A DNA stretch of 18,727 nt from Microbacterium sp. (GCA_003248845.1 QFPD01000006.1:1-18727), one strand, 5' to 3'; counted from the first letter of the stretch, positions 1 to 8,654 are shown. The notes: a model not told the origin generated them from the sequence alone. Numbers and translations are program-made.

Positions 1-335
1 ATGAGCGAACCGCCCGCGACACGCGCGTGCGCGCCGATGACGGTGCGCACGCCGATCTTGGCCTTCGAGCCGATCGCCGCGCCCGAACCGATGTGGGCGT
101 GCGGGGCGATCTCGGCACCGCGGCCGATGACGGCATCCGGTTCGATCCACGCTCCGCGGCCGATGTGCGCGCCCTCCGCGATCTGCACACCCGGTTCCAC
201 GTACGCTCCCGCCTCGACGAGAGCGGTCGCGTGCACCTTGGCGCCGTTCGCGATGAGGCCGCGACCGTTGACGTGCTTGCGGTAGCGCAGCGTCTTTCCC
301 TGATCGTCTTCGATGTCGACGTAGTTCTTGCCCAC
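1..335 (-). CDS. Left-handed beta-helix (hexapeptide-repeat) acyltransferase-like protein, N-terminal part
   Basis: Partial gene: the reading frame enters the window at its GTG start and runs off the left edge after about 111 codons. After some 28 residues (start MGKNYVDIEDDQGKTLRYRK) the chain becomes a run of hexapeptide repeats of the [LIV]-G-x4 type, such as VIGRGAEIAPHAHIGSGAAI and KIGVRTVIGAHARV. These build the left-handed parallel beta-helix of acyltransferases like GlmU, DapD and LpxA. The start is supported by a strong Shine-Dalgarno GGAGG four bases upstream (rc of cctcc at 340-344). The catalytic and C-terminal regions are not in the window, so the acyl donor and acceptor cannot be named. 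It may also be a non-enzymatic hexapeptide protein. It is divergent from the YitT-like gene across a 75-bp spacer. Confidence 0.8.
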   Translation of the reverse strand, partial: MGKNYVDIEDDQGKTLRYRKHVNGRGLIANGAKVHATALVEAGAYVEPGVQIAEGAHIGRGAWIEPDAVIGRGAEIAPHAHIGSGAAIGSKAKIGVRTVIGAHARVAGGSL

Positions 336-365
336 GAGTCCTCCTCGACGGGTGCAACCGAAGGT

Positions 366-385
366 CGCGGGGATTCATTCCCGCG
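366..385. promoter_or_regulatory. Inverted repeat in the divergent spacer
   Basis: Inverted repeat CGCGGGGA-TTCAT-TCCCGCG (six perfect pairs plus one bulged base) in the 75-bp gap between two divergent genes. It could be an operator for both or a hairpin in the 5' leader of the YitT-like gene. No convincing -10 box is visible beside it, so the role is a guess. Confidence 0.3.
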
Positions 386-410
386 CACGCGGCCGGGGAG
401 AATGGATGCC

Positions 411-1061
411 GTGACCGCACCCGAACCCGACCCGACGACCGGCCCCTCGCTGGTCTTCGAGGAGAAGACGCAGGAGCACGGGATCGTCGAAGACGCCCTG
501 GGGCTTCTGACCGGGACGTTCCTCGTGTCGCTGGGCCTCCACCTGCTGCACGCGGCACACGCCGTCACGGGCGGTACGGCGGGTCTGTCGCTCCTTCTCG
601 GCTACGCGACGGCATGGCCGTTCTGGCTGCTGTTCCTCGTGATCAATGCACCGTTCGCCCTGCTCGCGGTGTGGCGGCGAGGCTGGGACTTCACCGTGCG
701 CACCCTCGTCTGCATCGGCGCGGTGTCGGGGTGGGCGCTCGTCCATGACGCGCTCTTCCCCGTCGCGTGGATCGAGCCGTGGTACGGCACCCTCGCGGGC
801 AATCTCCTCGCCGGCGTGGGCGTGCTGATCCTCTTCCGCCACCGCGCGAGCGTCGGCGGCATCAACATCATCGGCCTCGAGATCCAGGACCGCACGGGCT
901 TCCGCGCCGGGTGGACGATGATGATCTTCGACGTCCTGATCGTCCTCTCGGCCCTCCTCGTCGTGCCGTGGACGAACGTGCTCATGAGCGCGGTGGGAGC
1001 CGTACTGCTCAACCTCGTGCTCGCGCTCAACCACCGCCCCGGGCGGTACCTCGGGCACTGA
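411..1061 (+). CDS. YitT-family membrane protein
   Basis: About 216 residues with six or so hydrophobic segments and short charged loops. The chain has two similar halves, each with a Gly-rich turn (TGGTAGLSLLL near residue 45 and VGGINIIGLEI near residue 145), as in the YitT/UPF0750 membrane family. Family members are small integral membrane proteins of unknown transport role. I chose the GTG at 411 (protein VTAPEPDPTTG...) because GGGGAG ends ten bases before it. An in-frame ATG at 402 would add three residues but sits only one base from that ribosome-binding site. The frame stays open further upstream, back to position 27, which I regard as chance. It converges on nei, with 15 bp between the stop codons. 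Confidence 0.8.
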   Translation: MTAPEPDPTTGPSLVFEEKTQEHGIVEDALGLLTGTFLVSLGLHLLHAAHAVTGGTAGLSLLLGYATAWPFWLLFLVINAPFALLAVWRRGWDFTVRTLVCIGAVSGWALVHDALFPVAWIEPWYGTLAGNLLAGVGVLILFRHRASVGGINIIGLEIQDRTGFRAGWTMMIFDVLIVLSALLVVPWTNVLMSAVGAVLLNLVLALNHRPGRYLGH

Positions 1062-1079
1062 GCGGGAGCCTGCGCCTCA
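1059..1079. terminator. Weak hairpin holding both convergent stop codons
   Basis: TGAGCG (1059-1064) can pair with CGCcTCA (1073-1079, one bulged base) around an 8-base loop. The two arms contain the stop codons of the YitT-like gene and of nei. No U-tract follows, so this is at best a weak bidirectional terminator. The same geometry recurs more strongly at 14388-14410. Confidence 0.3.
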
Positions 1080-1859
1080 CGTCTGACAGACGGGGCACCA
1101 GAACACGATCCGCTCGCTCGTCTCGGTGGCGCCGAGGTCGCCGCGCTGGATGAGCGTGCCGCACCGGCGGCACGGCTTGCCGCCGCGGCGGTACACCCAG
1201 TCCTGCTGGCCGGGGCGCGTGTCGCCCGTGAACGTGCGGCCGGAGCGGTCGCGGTTCGCGCGGATCATGCGTGCGGCGGTGTCGATGAGGCCGGCGATGT
1301 GCGCACCGTCCAGGTCGTTCGCGGGGCGTGTCGGCAGGATGCCGCGAACGAAGAGCAGCTCGTTCGCGTACTCGTTCCCGAGCCCGGCGAGGTTGCGCTG
1401 GTCCAGCAGCGCAACGTGGACGGGACGTGTATCGGCGCCGAGGTTTCGCGCCGCGGCATCCGGGTCCCAGTCCGGCCCGAGCAGATCGGGGCCGAGGTGG
1501 CCGACGAGGTCGTCTTCGCTCGATGTCGGCACGAGGTCGATCATCGCGATCTCGAACCCCACCGCGGTCGCGTGCGGCGTGCCGACGATCGCACGCGCCT
1601 GGAACGCGGGCGACCGCCACCGCTCGCCCGGGCGGAAGACGAGCCAGCGCCCCTCCATCTTGAGGTGCGAATGCAGCGTCATCTCGCCGATGCGCATGAG
1701 GAGGTGCTTGCCGCGGGGCGTCACGTCGTGGACGACCTCGCCGGTGAGATCCGCTGTCGCGTGGCGCGGAACGCGCAGGTCGAAGCGCGTCACCTCCTGA
1801 CCGGCGAGCGCCTCGTGCAGGCGCCGCGCGGTGCGGAAGACGGTGTCACCCTCAGGCAT
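1077..1859 (-). CDS. nei: Fpg/Nei-family DNA glycosylase/AP lyase (endonuclease VIII type)
   Basis: A 260-residue bifunctional base-excision repair enzyme that removes oxidised bases and nicks the resulting abasic site. It starts MPEGDTV: the mature N-terminal Pro2 is the catalytic nucleophile and Glu3 the general acid. Lys51 in the PRGKHLL motif, the helix-two-turn-helix (DQRNLAGLGNEYANELLF), and a C-terminal zinc finger (Cys230, Cys233, Cys255, Cys258) all match the family. MPEGD with AP-lyase residues fits the Nei branch better than MutM. It lies directly downstream of lhr, the same order as Rv3296 (lhr) and Rv3297 (nei) in Mycobacterium tuberculosis, so the two are probably co-transcribed. 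No Shine-Dalgarno is visible before this ATG; instead the start lies in a tandem repeat described separately. Of three identical ATGCCTGAG copies only this one opens the long frame. Confidence 0.92.
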   Translation of the reverse strand: MPEGDTVFRTARRLHEALAGQEVTRFDLRVPRHATADLTGEVVHDVTPRGKHLLMRIGEMTLHSHLKMEGRWLVFRPGERWRSPAFQARAIVGTPHATAVGFEIAMIDLVPTSSEDDLVGHLGPDLLGPDWDPDAAARNLGADTRPVHVALLDQRNLAGLGNEYANELLFVRGILPTRPANDLDGAHIAGLIDTAARMIRANRDRSGRTFTGDTRPGQQDWVYRRGGKPCRRCGTLIQRGDLGATETSERIVFWCPVCQT

Positions 1860-1891
1860 GGGAGGTCTCAGGCATGGGAGGTCTCAGGCAT
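1851..1891 (-). repeat. 16-bp tandem repeat that multiplies the nei start codon
   Basis: On the minus strand the unit ATGCCTGAGACCTCCC occurs twice (from 1891 and 1875), followed by a third ATGCCTGAG (from 1859) that is the true start of nei. Because 16 is not a multiple of three, the first two ATGs open 7-codon frames (MPETSHA) whose TGA lies inside the next ATGCCTGA. A further micro-frame, MTDSDA (1904-1884), begins in an ATGA overlap with the lhr stop and ends in the first repeat copy. The result is a start/stop chain linking lhr to nei. Confidence 0.9.
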
Positions 1892-1900
1892 CCGAATCCG

Positions 1901-4900
1901 TCATCGTGCGCGCCGGAGGGTCAGGCCGCGACTCGACTCGACGAAACCCGCCGCCAGCAGGGCCCGCCCCGCGGGTGTGCCGTAGACGAACGCACCCGAC
2001 ACCTGTTCCACCGTGAGCGTGTCCAACCGTCGCGCGCGTGCCGTGTCGACGAGGCTGCGCGCAGCCGCGGCGAGCACGGCGCCATCCTCCGAGAAGGCGA
2101 GCGCCGACCGGCCCCCGCGCTCGAGGTACAGCACGAGTGCGCCGTCCACGAGCACGACGAGGCCCCCGGCTTTGCGACCGGGGCGATGGGCGACGCCATC
2201 GAGCGCCGGCCATCCGAGCGCCGCGCCGTACGGGTTGGCCGGGTCGGTCGCGGCGAGGGTGAGCGCGTGGAGCGGCGCCGGATCGGCGAGGGCGGCGAAC
2301 GTCCGCAGGCGGTCGACGGTGGAGGATGCCGCGAACTGCGCTGCACCGAGCCGCTCGATGAAGTAACCGCGGCGCGTGTGACCGGCATCTTCGAACCCCG
2401 CCAGGATCCGGTACGCCTGCGCGAAGCCGCCCGGGACGCCCTCGGCCTGCACACTGCCGCGCGTCACGACGCCGTAGCGCTCGAGCAGCATGCTCGCCGC
2501 TGCGGTGGCACGCACGGCGCCGTCGGCGCTCGGGTCGGGCAGGAGCGACCAGCGTCCCCCCACGAGCGGCGGCCGCGCCGGCGCCGCCGCACCCCGCACG
2601 GCCTGCAGCGGCACGCCGCGGAACATCCGCGCTCGCGGCGTCCGCCGCACGGCGCGGTGCGCCTGCGACCCGCCGCCGAGGAGGGCCCGCACGGGAGCGA
2701 ACGTGTCGTTCGTGACGCGTCCCGTCCAGGTGAGGTTCCAGAGCGCGTCGATGACGGCCTGTTCGCTCGTCGCTGCCGTCATCGCGACGAGTTGCGCGGC
2801 GAAATAGGCCCCGCCCGTCGCGAGGGCGGCGAGGAGCTGCTGCTCGAACGCGTCGGGCTCCGCCCCCTCGTCCCGCGGCGCGAGAGTGAGAGGGAGCGCG
2901 TCGGCGGGATGCAGGGCGATCCATCCGTCGCGTCCGGGCAGCGAGCCGTGCCCCGACCAGACCACCTCGCCCGTCGCGGTGAGCTCGTCGAGCATCGCAG
3001 GCGCGTAGTCGGTGACGCGCGAGGGCAGGATGAGCGACTCCCACGCACTCGCCGGAAGCGGGACGCCGGCGAGCTGTTCGATCGTCGCCAGCACACCGTC
3101 GATGCCCTCGAGGGGCCGCCCGCCGACCGATCCGGCGACGTGCTGCCACGACGGCAGGAACCGGGCGAATGCCTCGGGCGTGACCGGCTCGACCGTTCCG
3201 CGGATCGCGGCGAGCGAGCGCAGACGCAGGCGGCGCAGCACCTCGCTGTCGCACCACTCCAGGTCGCCCGTGTCGGAACCGCCGCGCGATGTCTCGGCGG
3301 GCAGGAAGAATCCGCTCGCGATGCGCCCCTGCGACTCCAGCCGTTGCAGCGTCTGCCGCGCGACGGCCGCGCCGATTCCCAGACGGCTGGCGACGTCCGA
3401 CGTGCGGAAAGGGCCGTGCGTGCGCGCGTGGCGGGCGACGAGGTCGGCGAGCGGGTCGACGACGGGTTCGAGGAACGCGACCGGGATGCCGACGGGCAAC
3501 GCGATCCCGAGGGCGTCGCGCAGGCGCCCCGCGTCCTCGATCTGTGCGGTGCGGCTCTCGCCCGCGATCGTCACGCCGATCGCCCGGCGCGCCGTCACGA
3601 GCTCGTCGAGCAGTGTCGCCGCCGTGGCGCGGTCGGCCGGCGCTCCGGGGGCGGCGTCAGAGGCGGGCGCCCCCTCGGGACCGGGCGCGCCCTCGAGCCG
3701 CAGCGCGACCTCGTCGGCGCTCAACGGGCCGAGCAGGCGCAGCAGGTCCGCGACCCCCTCGATGCCGCGCACCCGTCGGTCGGCGGCGAGACGCTGCGCC
3801 TCGGCTTCGAACTGCGCGATGACGGCGGGGTCGAGGAGCTCTCGCATCTCGACCTTGCCGAGCAGCTCGCTCAGCAGCGCAGGGTCGACCGACAGGGCGG
3901 CCGCGCGGCGCTCGGCCAGTGGGGAATCGCCCTCGTACATGAACGCGCCGACATATCCGAACAGCAGATCGCGCGCGAAGGGTGACGGCTGACTCGTCGT
4001 CGTCTCGACGAGGCGGATGCGTCGGTCGGCGATCGACCGCGCGACGCGCAGCAGCGCCGGCACGTCGTAGACGTCCTGCAGCACTTCGCGCAGGGTCTCG
4101 AGGATGATCGGGAACGTCGGATGGTTCTTCGCCACTTCGAGCAGCTGCGCCGACTTCTGGCGCTGCTGCCACAGCGGCGACCGCTTGTTGGGGTTCAGGC
4201 GCGGCAGCAGCAGCGCGCGCGCTGCGCACTCGCGGAAGCGAGAGGCGAACAGGGCCGACCCGCCGACCTCGTCCGTGACGATCTGCTCGAGCTCGTCTGC
4301 GTCGAACACGAAGAGCTCCGCGCCGGGGGGCTCGCTCTCGGCATCCGGCACCCGCACGATGATGCCGTCGTCACTCGCGACCGCTGACCCGTCGACGCCG
4401 AGCCGCTCGCGGATGCGCGCGTTGACCGCCAGTGCCCACGGTCCGTGCACGTGCATGCCGTACGGGGAATGCAAGATGATCCGCCAGTCGCCGACCTCGT
4501 CGCGCGAGCGCTCGACGGTCAGTGTGCGATCGGTCGGCAACGTGCCGGTGGCCTCCTTCTGTTCGGCGAGGTACGCGAGGAGGTTCCCGATCGCATTGTC
4601 GTCGAGACCCGACTCGCGCAACCGCGCGGTCGCCTTCTCAGCGGAGGATGCCGCGACCTCGCGCGAGAACGCACCCAGTGCCTCGCCGAGCTCGGCCGGT
4701 CGGCCGAGGCCGTCGCCGTGCCAGAACGGCAGCTTGCCGGGCTGCCCGAAGGCCGGGAGCACATTGACGCGGTCGTGGGTGATCTCGACGATCCGCCAGC
4801 TCGTCGTGCCCAGCGTGAAGACGTCGTTGACGCGCGACTCGTAGACCATCTCCTCGTCGAGCTCGCCGACGCGCGCGTTCCGCGTCTCACCGGCGACGAA

Positions 4901-6655
4901 GACGCCGAACAGGCCGCGATCGGGGATCGTCCCGCCGCTCGTCACGGCGACCCGCTGCGCGCCGGGGCGCCCCGTGAGAGTGCCGTGATCGCGGTCCCAT
5001 ACGACCCTCGGCCGGAGCTCCGCGAATTCGTCGGAGGGGTACTTCCCGGCGAGCAGATCGAGCGTCGCCTCGTAGGCCGAGCGGGGGAGCGTGCGGAACG
5101 GCGCCGACCGCTTGACCGTCTCGAACCACTCCTCCACATCGATCGTGCCCGTGGCGCAGGCCGCGATCGTCTGCTGCGCGAGGATGTCGAGCGGATTCGC
5201 GGGCACCGAGATCGCCTCGATCTGCCCCGCGAGCATGCGCTCGGTCACGACGGCCGTGTGCAGCACGTCGCCGCGATGCTTGGGGAACAGGGCCGCGCGA
5301 CTGATCTCGCCGACCTGGTGACCCGCGCGGCCGACGCGCTGCAGGCCGGATGCCGCGGAGGGCGGCGCCTCGACCTGGATGACGAGGTCCACAGCGCCCA
5401 TATCGATGCCGAGCTCGAGCGAACTCGTCGCGACGACGCAGCGCAGCGTGCCACTCTTCAGCTCGTCCTCGACCTGAGCGCGCTGCTCCTTCGACACCGA
5501 GCCGTGGTGCGCTTTGGCGAGGACCGCCTCCACTCCCGCCGACGAGCCCGCCTGCGCCATCGTCGCGGCGGGGATCGCCGGGGCCGGCACCTCCACACCG
5601 AGTCGCTCGGCATAGATCTCGTTGAGCCGCCCGGTCAGTCGCTCGGCGAGCCGACGCGAGTTCGCGAAGACGATCGTGGAGCGGTGCGCGAGCACACGGT
5701 CGACGATCGCCTCCTCGACGTGCGGCCACACCGAGCCGGTCACTTCCGACGGCTGCGACGGCGCGGCGAACCAATCGCCGTCGCCGGCATCCTCCGCCGT
5801 GTCGCCGTCGCCCGCTGTCTCGGTCGCCGGCGGCGGGGGCGGGTTCAGCATGTCTTCGAGCGGGACGACGACGCGCAGATCGAACGTCGTCGACGCGCGT
5901 GGAGCGACGACCTCGACCGGCGCTGACCCGCCGAGGAATCGTGCGACCTCGTCGATCGGGCGCACCGTCGCCGACAGCCCGATGCGCTGCGCGGGACTCT
6001 CCAAGAGGGCATCGAGCCGCTCGAGGCTCACGGCGAGGTGCGCCCCGCGCTTGGTGGCCGCGACCGCGTGCACTTCGTCGACGATGACGGTGTGCACGCC
6101 CCGCAGCGTCTCGGATGCCTGCGACGTCAGCATCAGGTAGAGCGACTCGGGTGTCGTGATGAGGATGTCGGGCGGGTCGGCGACGAGCTTGCGGCGGTCG
6201 GCCGAGGTCGTGTCTCCCGAGCGCACGCCGACCGTCACCTCGGGCACCGGGATGCCGAGGCGGCGCGCCGACTGCCCGATGCCGACGAGCGGGGAGCGCA
6301 GATTCCGCTCGACGTCGACGCCGAGCGCCTTGAGGGGTGACACGTAGAGGATGCGGGTGGTCGGGGCATCCGCCTTCTGTCTCTTCGGCTTCGCACCCGA
6401 CCTCGCACCCGGGTTCGCGCCGGCTGCCGCGTCGACCGCGGCGGGAGCGGCGACCGCCTTCTCGCGGAACACGCGGTCGATCGCCCACAGGAACGCCGAC
6501 AGTGTCTTGCCCGAACCGGTCGGCGCGACCACGAGCGCGTGCTTGCCGTGCGAGATCGCCTCCCAGGCCCCCGCTTGGGCCGGGGTGGGCTCGGCGAAGG
6601 CGCCGCGGAACCAGTCCTGCGTCGCAGGACCGAATCGCTCGAGCACGTCGCCCAT
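1901..6655 (-). CDS. lhr: Large ATP-dependent helicase Lhr
   Basis: 1584 residues, matching the usual 1500-1600 of bacterial Lhr, a superfamily 2 helicase that moves 3' to 5' on single-stranded DNA and is linked to DNA repair. Visible motifs: Q-like region PTPAQAGAWEAI, Walker A APTGSGKT (44-51), motif II DEVH (about 192), motif III SAT (about 226), and motif VI QRVGRAGHQVG (about 437). The long C-terminal half carries the winged-helix and Lhr-C regions expected of the full-length form. Two low-complexity insertions interrupt the core: an Ala/Gly/Lys-rich one near residue 75, and a Pro-run plus Asp/Gly-rich one near residue 270-300. The start ATG at 6655 gives MGDVLERFGPATQDW, a good family N-terminus. 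The nearest GGAGG is about 19 bases away, so initiation may be leaderless (CAAGAT six bases before the ATG is a weak -10). Its stop overlaps a micro-ORF leading to nei. Confidence 0.96.
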   Translation of the reverse strand: MGDVLERFGPATQDWFRGAFAEPTPAQAGAWEAISHGKHALVVAPTGSGKTLSAFLWAIDRVFREKAVAAPAAVDAAAGANPGARSGAKPKRQKADAPTTRILYVSPLKALGVDVERNLRSPLVGIGQSARRLGIPVPEVTVGVRSGDTTSADRRKLVADPPDILITTPESLYLMLTSQASETLRGVHTVIVDEVHAVAATKRGAHLAVSLERLDALLESPAQRIGLSATVRPIDEVARFLGGSAPVEVVAPRASTTFDLRVVVPLEDMLNPPPPPATETAGDGDTAEDAGDGDWFAAPSQPSEVTGSVWPHVEEAIVDRVLAHRSTIVFANSRRLAERLTGRLNEIYAERLGVEVPAPAIPAATMAQAGSSAGVEAVLAKAHHGSVSKEQRAQVEDELKSGTLRCVVATSSLELGIDMGAVDLVIQVEAPPSAASGLQRVGRAGHQVGEISRAALFPKHRGDVLHTAVVTERMLAGQIEAISVPANPLDILAQQTIAACATGTIDVEEWFETVKRSAPFRTLPRSAYEATLDLLAGKYPSDEFAELRPRVVWDRDHGTLTGRPGAQRVAVTSGGTIPDRGLFGVFVAGETRNARVGELDEEMVYESRVNDVFTLGTTSWRIVEITHDRVNVLPAFGQPGKLPFWHGDGLGRPAELGEALGAFSREVAASSAEKATARLRESGLDDNAIGNLLAYLAEQKEATGTLPTDRTLTVERSRDEVGDWRIILHSPYGMHVHGPWALAVNARIRERLGVDGSAVASDDGIIVRVPDAESEPPGAELFVFDADELEQIVTDEVGGSALFASRFRECAARALLLPRLNPNKRSPLWQQRQKSAQLLEVAKNHPTFPIILETLREVLQDVYDVPALLRVARSIADRRIRLVETTTSQPSPFARDLLFGYVGAFMYEGDSPLAERRAAALSVDPALLSELLGKVEMRELLDPAVIAQFEAEAQRLAADRRVRGIEGVADLLRLLGPLSADEVALRLEGAPGPEGAPASDAAPGAPADRATAATLLDELVTARRAIGVTIAGESRTAQIEDAGRLRDALGIALPVGIPVAFLEPVVDPLADLVARHARTHGPFRTSDVASRLGIGAAVARQTLQRLESQGRIASGFFLPAETSRGGSDTGDLEWCDSEVLRRLRLRSLAAIRGTVEPVTPEAFARFLPSWQHVAGSVGGRPLEGIDGVLATIEQLAGVPLPASAWESLILPSRVTDYAPAMLDELTATGEVVWSGHGSLPGRDGWIALHPADALPLTLAPRDEGAEPDAFEQQLLAALATGGAYFAAQLVAMTAATSEQAVIDALWNLTWTGRVTNDTFAPVRALLGGGSQAHRAVRRTPRARMFRGVPLQAVRGAAAPARPPLVGGRWSLLPDPSADGAVRATAAASMLLERYGVVTRGSVQAEGVPGGFAQAYRILAGFEDAGHTRRGYFIERLGAAQFAASSTVDRLRTFAALADPAPLHALTLAATDPANPYGAALGWPALDGVAHRPGRKAGGLVVLVDGALVLYLERGGRSALAFSEDGAVLAAAARSLVDTARARRLDTLTVEQVSGAFVYGTPAGRALLAAGFVESSRGLTLRRAR

Positions 6656-6756
6656 CCGTCCATCTTGGCGCGAGCCTCCGACATCGGCGCAGGTGTTCGC
6701 CGACAGCGCCGTCGCTCAGAGGTCGTCCGGAAGTGTGGGATGCCAGCGAAGACGGC

Positions 6757-8448
6757 TCACCCCGCGCGCTCCGCCCCGTCGAGCCGCGCCTCGGCCAGCC
6801 GCCCGTCCCGCAGCTCGAGCACGAGGCTCGGCTCCAAGCGCGCCAGGAACGCGTCGTCGTGACTCACCACGACCACGCCGCCGCGGTAGGCGCCGAGGGC
6901 GTCGACGAGCTGGTCCACGGTGTCGAGATCGAGGTTGTTGGTCGGCTCGTCGAGCACGAGCAGGTGCGGCGGGGGATCGGCCATCAGCACACACGCGAGT
7001 GCCAGGCGGAACCGCTCGCCGCCCGACAGCGCCGCCGCGGGCCGCAGTACCGTGTCGCCGCGCAGGAGGAACCGGGCGAGCCGATTCCGGAGCTCGACGT
7101 CGCCGACGCTCGGCGCTGCCCGGCGCAGGTTCTCGAGCGGGGATGCCCCGTCGTCGAGGCCGTCGACGCGCTGCGAGAGGTACCCGACGCGGTCGGTGTG
7201 CGCGGCGGCATCGACGAAACTCCGGCGATCTGCCGCGATAACGCTCGAATCGGCCCATGACGGGCGATCGGGCGCAGGATCACCGGAGTTTTGTCGCGCC
7301 GTTCCGATCAGCCGCCGCACGAGTGTCGTCTTGCCCGCCCCGTTCGGCCCGATGAGCGCGATGCGCTCCGGTCCCTGCACGACCCACGACCGATCGCCGT
7401 CGTGCAGGGTCACGAGCCGGCGCCCGGCCCCGACGCCGGGATCGGGCAGGTCGATGCGCACGCTGTCGTCGTCGCGCACACGCCGTTCCGCGGCATCCAG
7501 CGCCGACCGTGCCCGCGCCTCCTTGCCCGCCGCCTCGATGCGCAACCGGCCGGCCGACTCCTGCGCGGCGCGCTTCCGCGCCCCTGCGATGATCCCCGGC
7601 ACGCGCTTCTCCGCGAAGGCCTTGCGCCCGATCGCGGCGCGGGTCGACAGCACCTGCTCCTGATGGATGCGGTCCCGCTTCTCTCGTCGCACCACCTGGC
7701 GCGCCGCCGCCTCGGCCTGGCAGGCGGCCGACTGCTCGGCGTCCAGCGCTTCGCGCCACTGAGAATAGGGGCCGCCGAAGGTCGACAGTGCGCTGCCGTA
7801 CAGCTCGGCGGTGTCGTCCATGAGGTCGAGCAGCGTCGTGTCGTGGCTGACCACGATGAGCGCGCCGCGCCAGCGGCGCACGAGCTCGTAGACCCGTTCA
7901 CGGGCGTCGCGATCGAGGTTGTTGGTGGGTTCATCGAGCAGCGCGATCGGTGCCGCGCGCAGCCGCACTCCGACGAGCGCGGCGAGCACCGCTTCGCCGC
8001 CGGAGAGCTGACCGATGCGACGGTCCAGGATGCCGGGTGGCAGGCCGGCCTCGTCGAGCGCCGCCGCGGCGCGCGCCTCGACGTCCCACTCGTCGCCGAC
8101 GGCGTCGAAGAGATGCGGCGAGGCGTCGCCCGCCGCGATCGCGCGCACGGCGTCGAGCGGCGCGGCCACGCCGAGAACATCCGCGACGCGACGGTCGGTT
8201 CGGAGCGTCAGTCGTTGCGGCAGCAGATCGACGGTGCCGGTCGTCGAAATCGTCCCGGATGCCGGCGCGAGAGCGCCCGCGACGAGAGCGAGCAGCGTCG
8301 ACTTGCCGGATCCGTTGCGTCCGACGAGGCCGGTGCGGCCCGCGCCGAACGCGCCGGAGACGTCGTGCAGCGCCGTCGTGCCGTCCGGCCAGGTGAAGGT
8401 CACGCGGTCGATGGCGACCGCGGGGGAGGGGGAGTGAGTGGTGGGCAT
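6757..8448 (-). CDS. ABC-F family ATP-binding protein
   Basis: 563 residues with two ATPase domains and no membrane segments, the ABC-F layout. Domain 1: Walker A GRNGSGKST (about 43-51), signature LSGGEA (about 146), Walker B LLDEPTNNLD (about 167). Domain 2: Walker A GPNGAGKTT (about 366), signature LSGGERF (about 474), Walker B LVLDEPTNNLD (about 496). Between them is a basic, helical linker of roughly 100 residues (about 230-340), the segment that enters the ribosomal E site and reaches the P-site tRNA in this family. ABC-F proteins are ribosome-associated translation factors, and some protect against ribosome-targeting antibiotics. Which kind this is cannot be told from sequence alone. 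The start ATG at 8448 is preceded by GGAAGGA at a spacing of four; the frame stays open upstream to 8526 but has no better start. The long leader suggests regulation at the RNA level. Confidence 0.92.
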   Translation of the reverse strand: MPTTHSPSPAVAIDRVTFTWPDGTTALHDVSGAFGAGRTGLVGRNGSGKSTLLALVAGALAPASGTISTTGTVDLLPQRLTLRTDRRVADVLGVAAPLDAVRAIAAGDASPHLFDAVGDEWDVEARAAAALDEAGLPPGILDRRIGQLSGGEAVLAALVGVRLRAAPIALLDEPTNNLDRDARERVYELVRRWRGALIVVSHDTTLLDLMDDTAELYGSALSTFGGPYSQWREALDAEQSAACQAEAAARQVVRREKRDRIHQEQVLSTRAAIGRKAFAEKRVPGIIAGARKRAAQESAGRLRIEAAGKEARARSALDAAERRVRDDDSVRIDLPDPGVGAGRRLVTLHDGDRSWVVQGPERIALIGPNGAGKTTLVRRLIGTARQNSGDPAPDRPSWADSSVIAADRRSFVDAAAHTDRVGYLSQRVDGLDDGASPLENLRRAAPSVGDVELRNRLARFLLRGDTVLRPAAALSGGERFRLALACVLMADPPPHLLVLDEPTNNLDLDTVDQLVDALGAYRGGVVVVSHDDAFLARLEPSLVLELRDGRLAEARLDGAERAG

Positions 8449-8627
8449 GGGGTCCTTCCGAATCGCGAAAGCGCAGACGCGGCGGACACCGGTGCCTCGG
8501 CGATGCGAGCGGACGTGCATGGGCACGCACCCGGAGGAGGCGGAAGGTCGACGGTCGGCGCGGAGGGATGCGCGGACACGCCGATGATCCGGTCGGAAAG
8601 AGCGGAGGGTCGACGATCAGCGCGGGG

Positions 8628-8654
8628 TCACTGCGCGGCGTCGATACGCTTCAA
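8628..8654 (-). CDS. Possible leader peptide (8 codons) upstream of the ABC-F gene
   Basis: A TTG codon preceded by AGGAAGAG at a spacing of three opens an 8-codon frame (MKRIDAAQ) ending in TGA. It lies about 180 bases before the ABC-F start and some 36 bases after the candidate -10 box. Frames this short arise easily by chance; the support is the good ribosome-binding site and its place in a long structured leader. I do not recognise the peptide. Confidence 0.25.
   Translation of the reverse strand: MKRIDAAQ

Noticed and set aside
27..410. Upstream extension of the YitT-like frame back to position 27
   Set aside because: It overlaps the divergent hexapeptide gene, is hydrophilic and Arg/Asp-rich unlike family N-termini, and there is a ribosome-binding site just before the GTG at 411.
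1033..1047. Hairpin ACCGCCC-GGGCGGT at the end of the YitT-like gene as a terminator
   Set aside because: It lies inside coding sequence, has an almost loop-less palindrome and no U-tract, and GC-rich palindromes of this size are common here.
1874..3985. Open plus-strand frame of 703 codons opposite lhr
   Set aside because: Same high-GC shadow effect: Arg/Gly/Ala-rich, no motif, no promoter or ribosome-binding site, and fully antisense to the clear Lhr protein.
4445..5926. Open plus-strand frame of 493 codons opposite the Lhr helicase core
   Set aside because: Antisense shadow; the translation is low-complexity and rich in Arg, Asp and Leu, without recognisable domains.
8449..8526. Longer start for the ABC-F gene at 8526
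   Set aside because: The ATG at 8448 has a good Shine-Dalgarno and gives the normal ABC-F N-terminus, while the added residues are basic and unlike the family.
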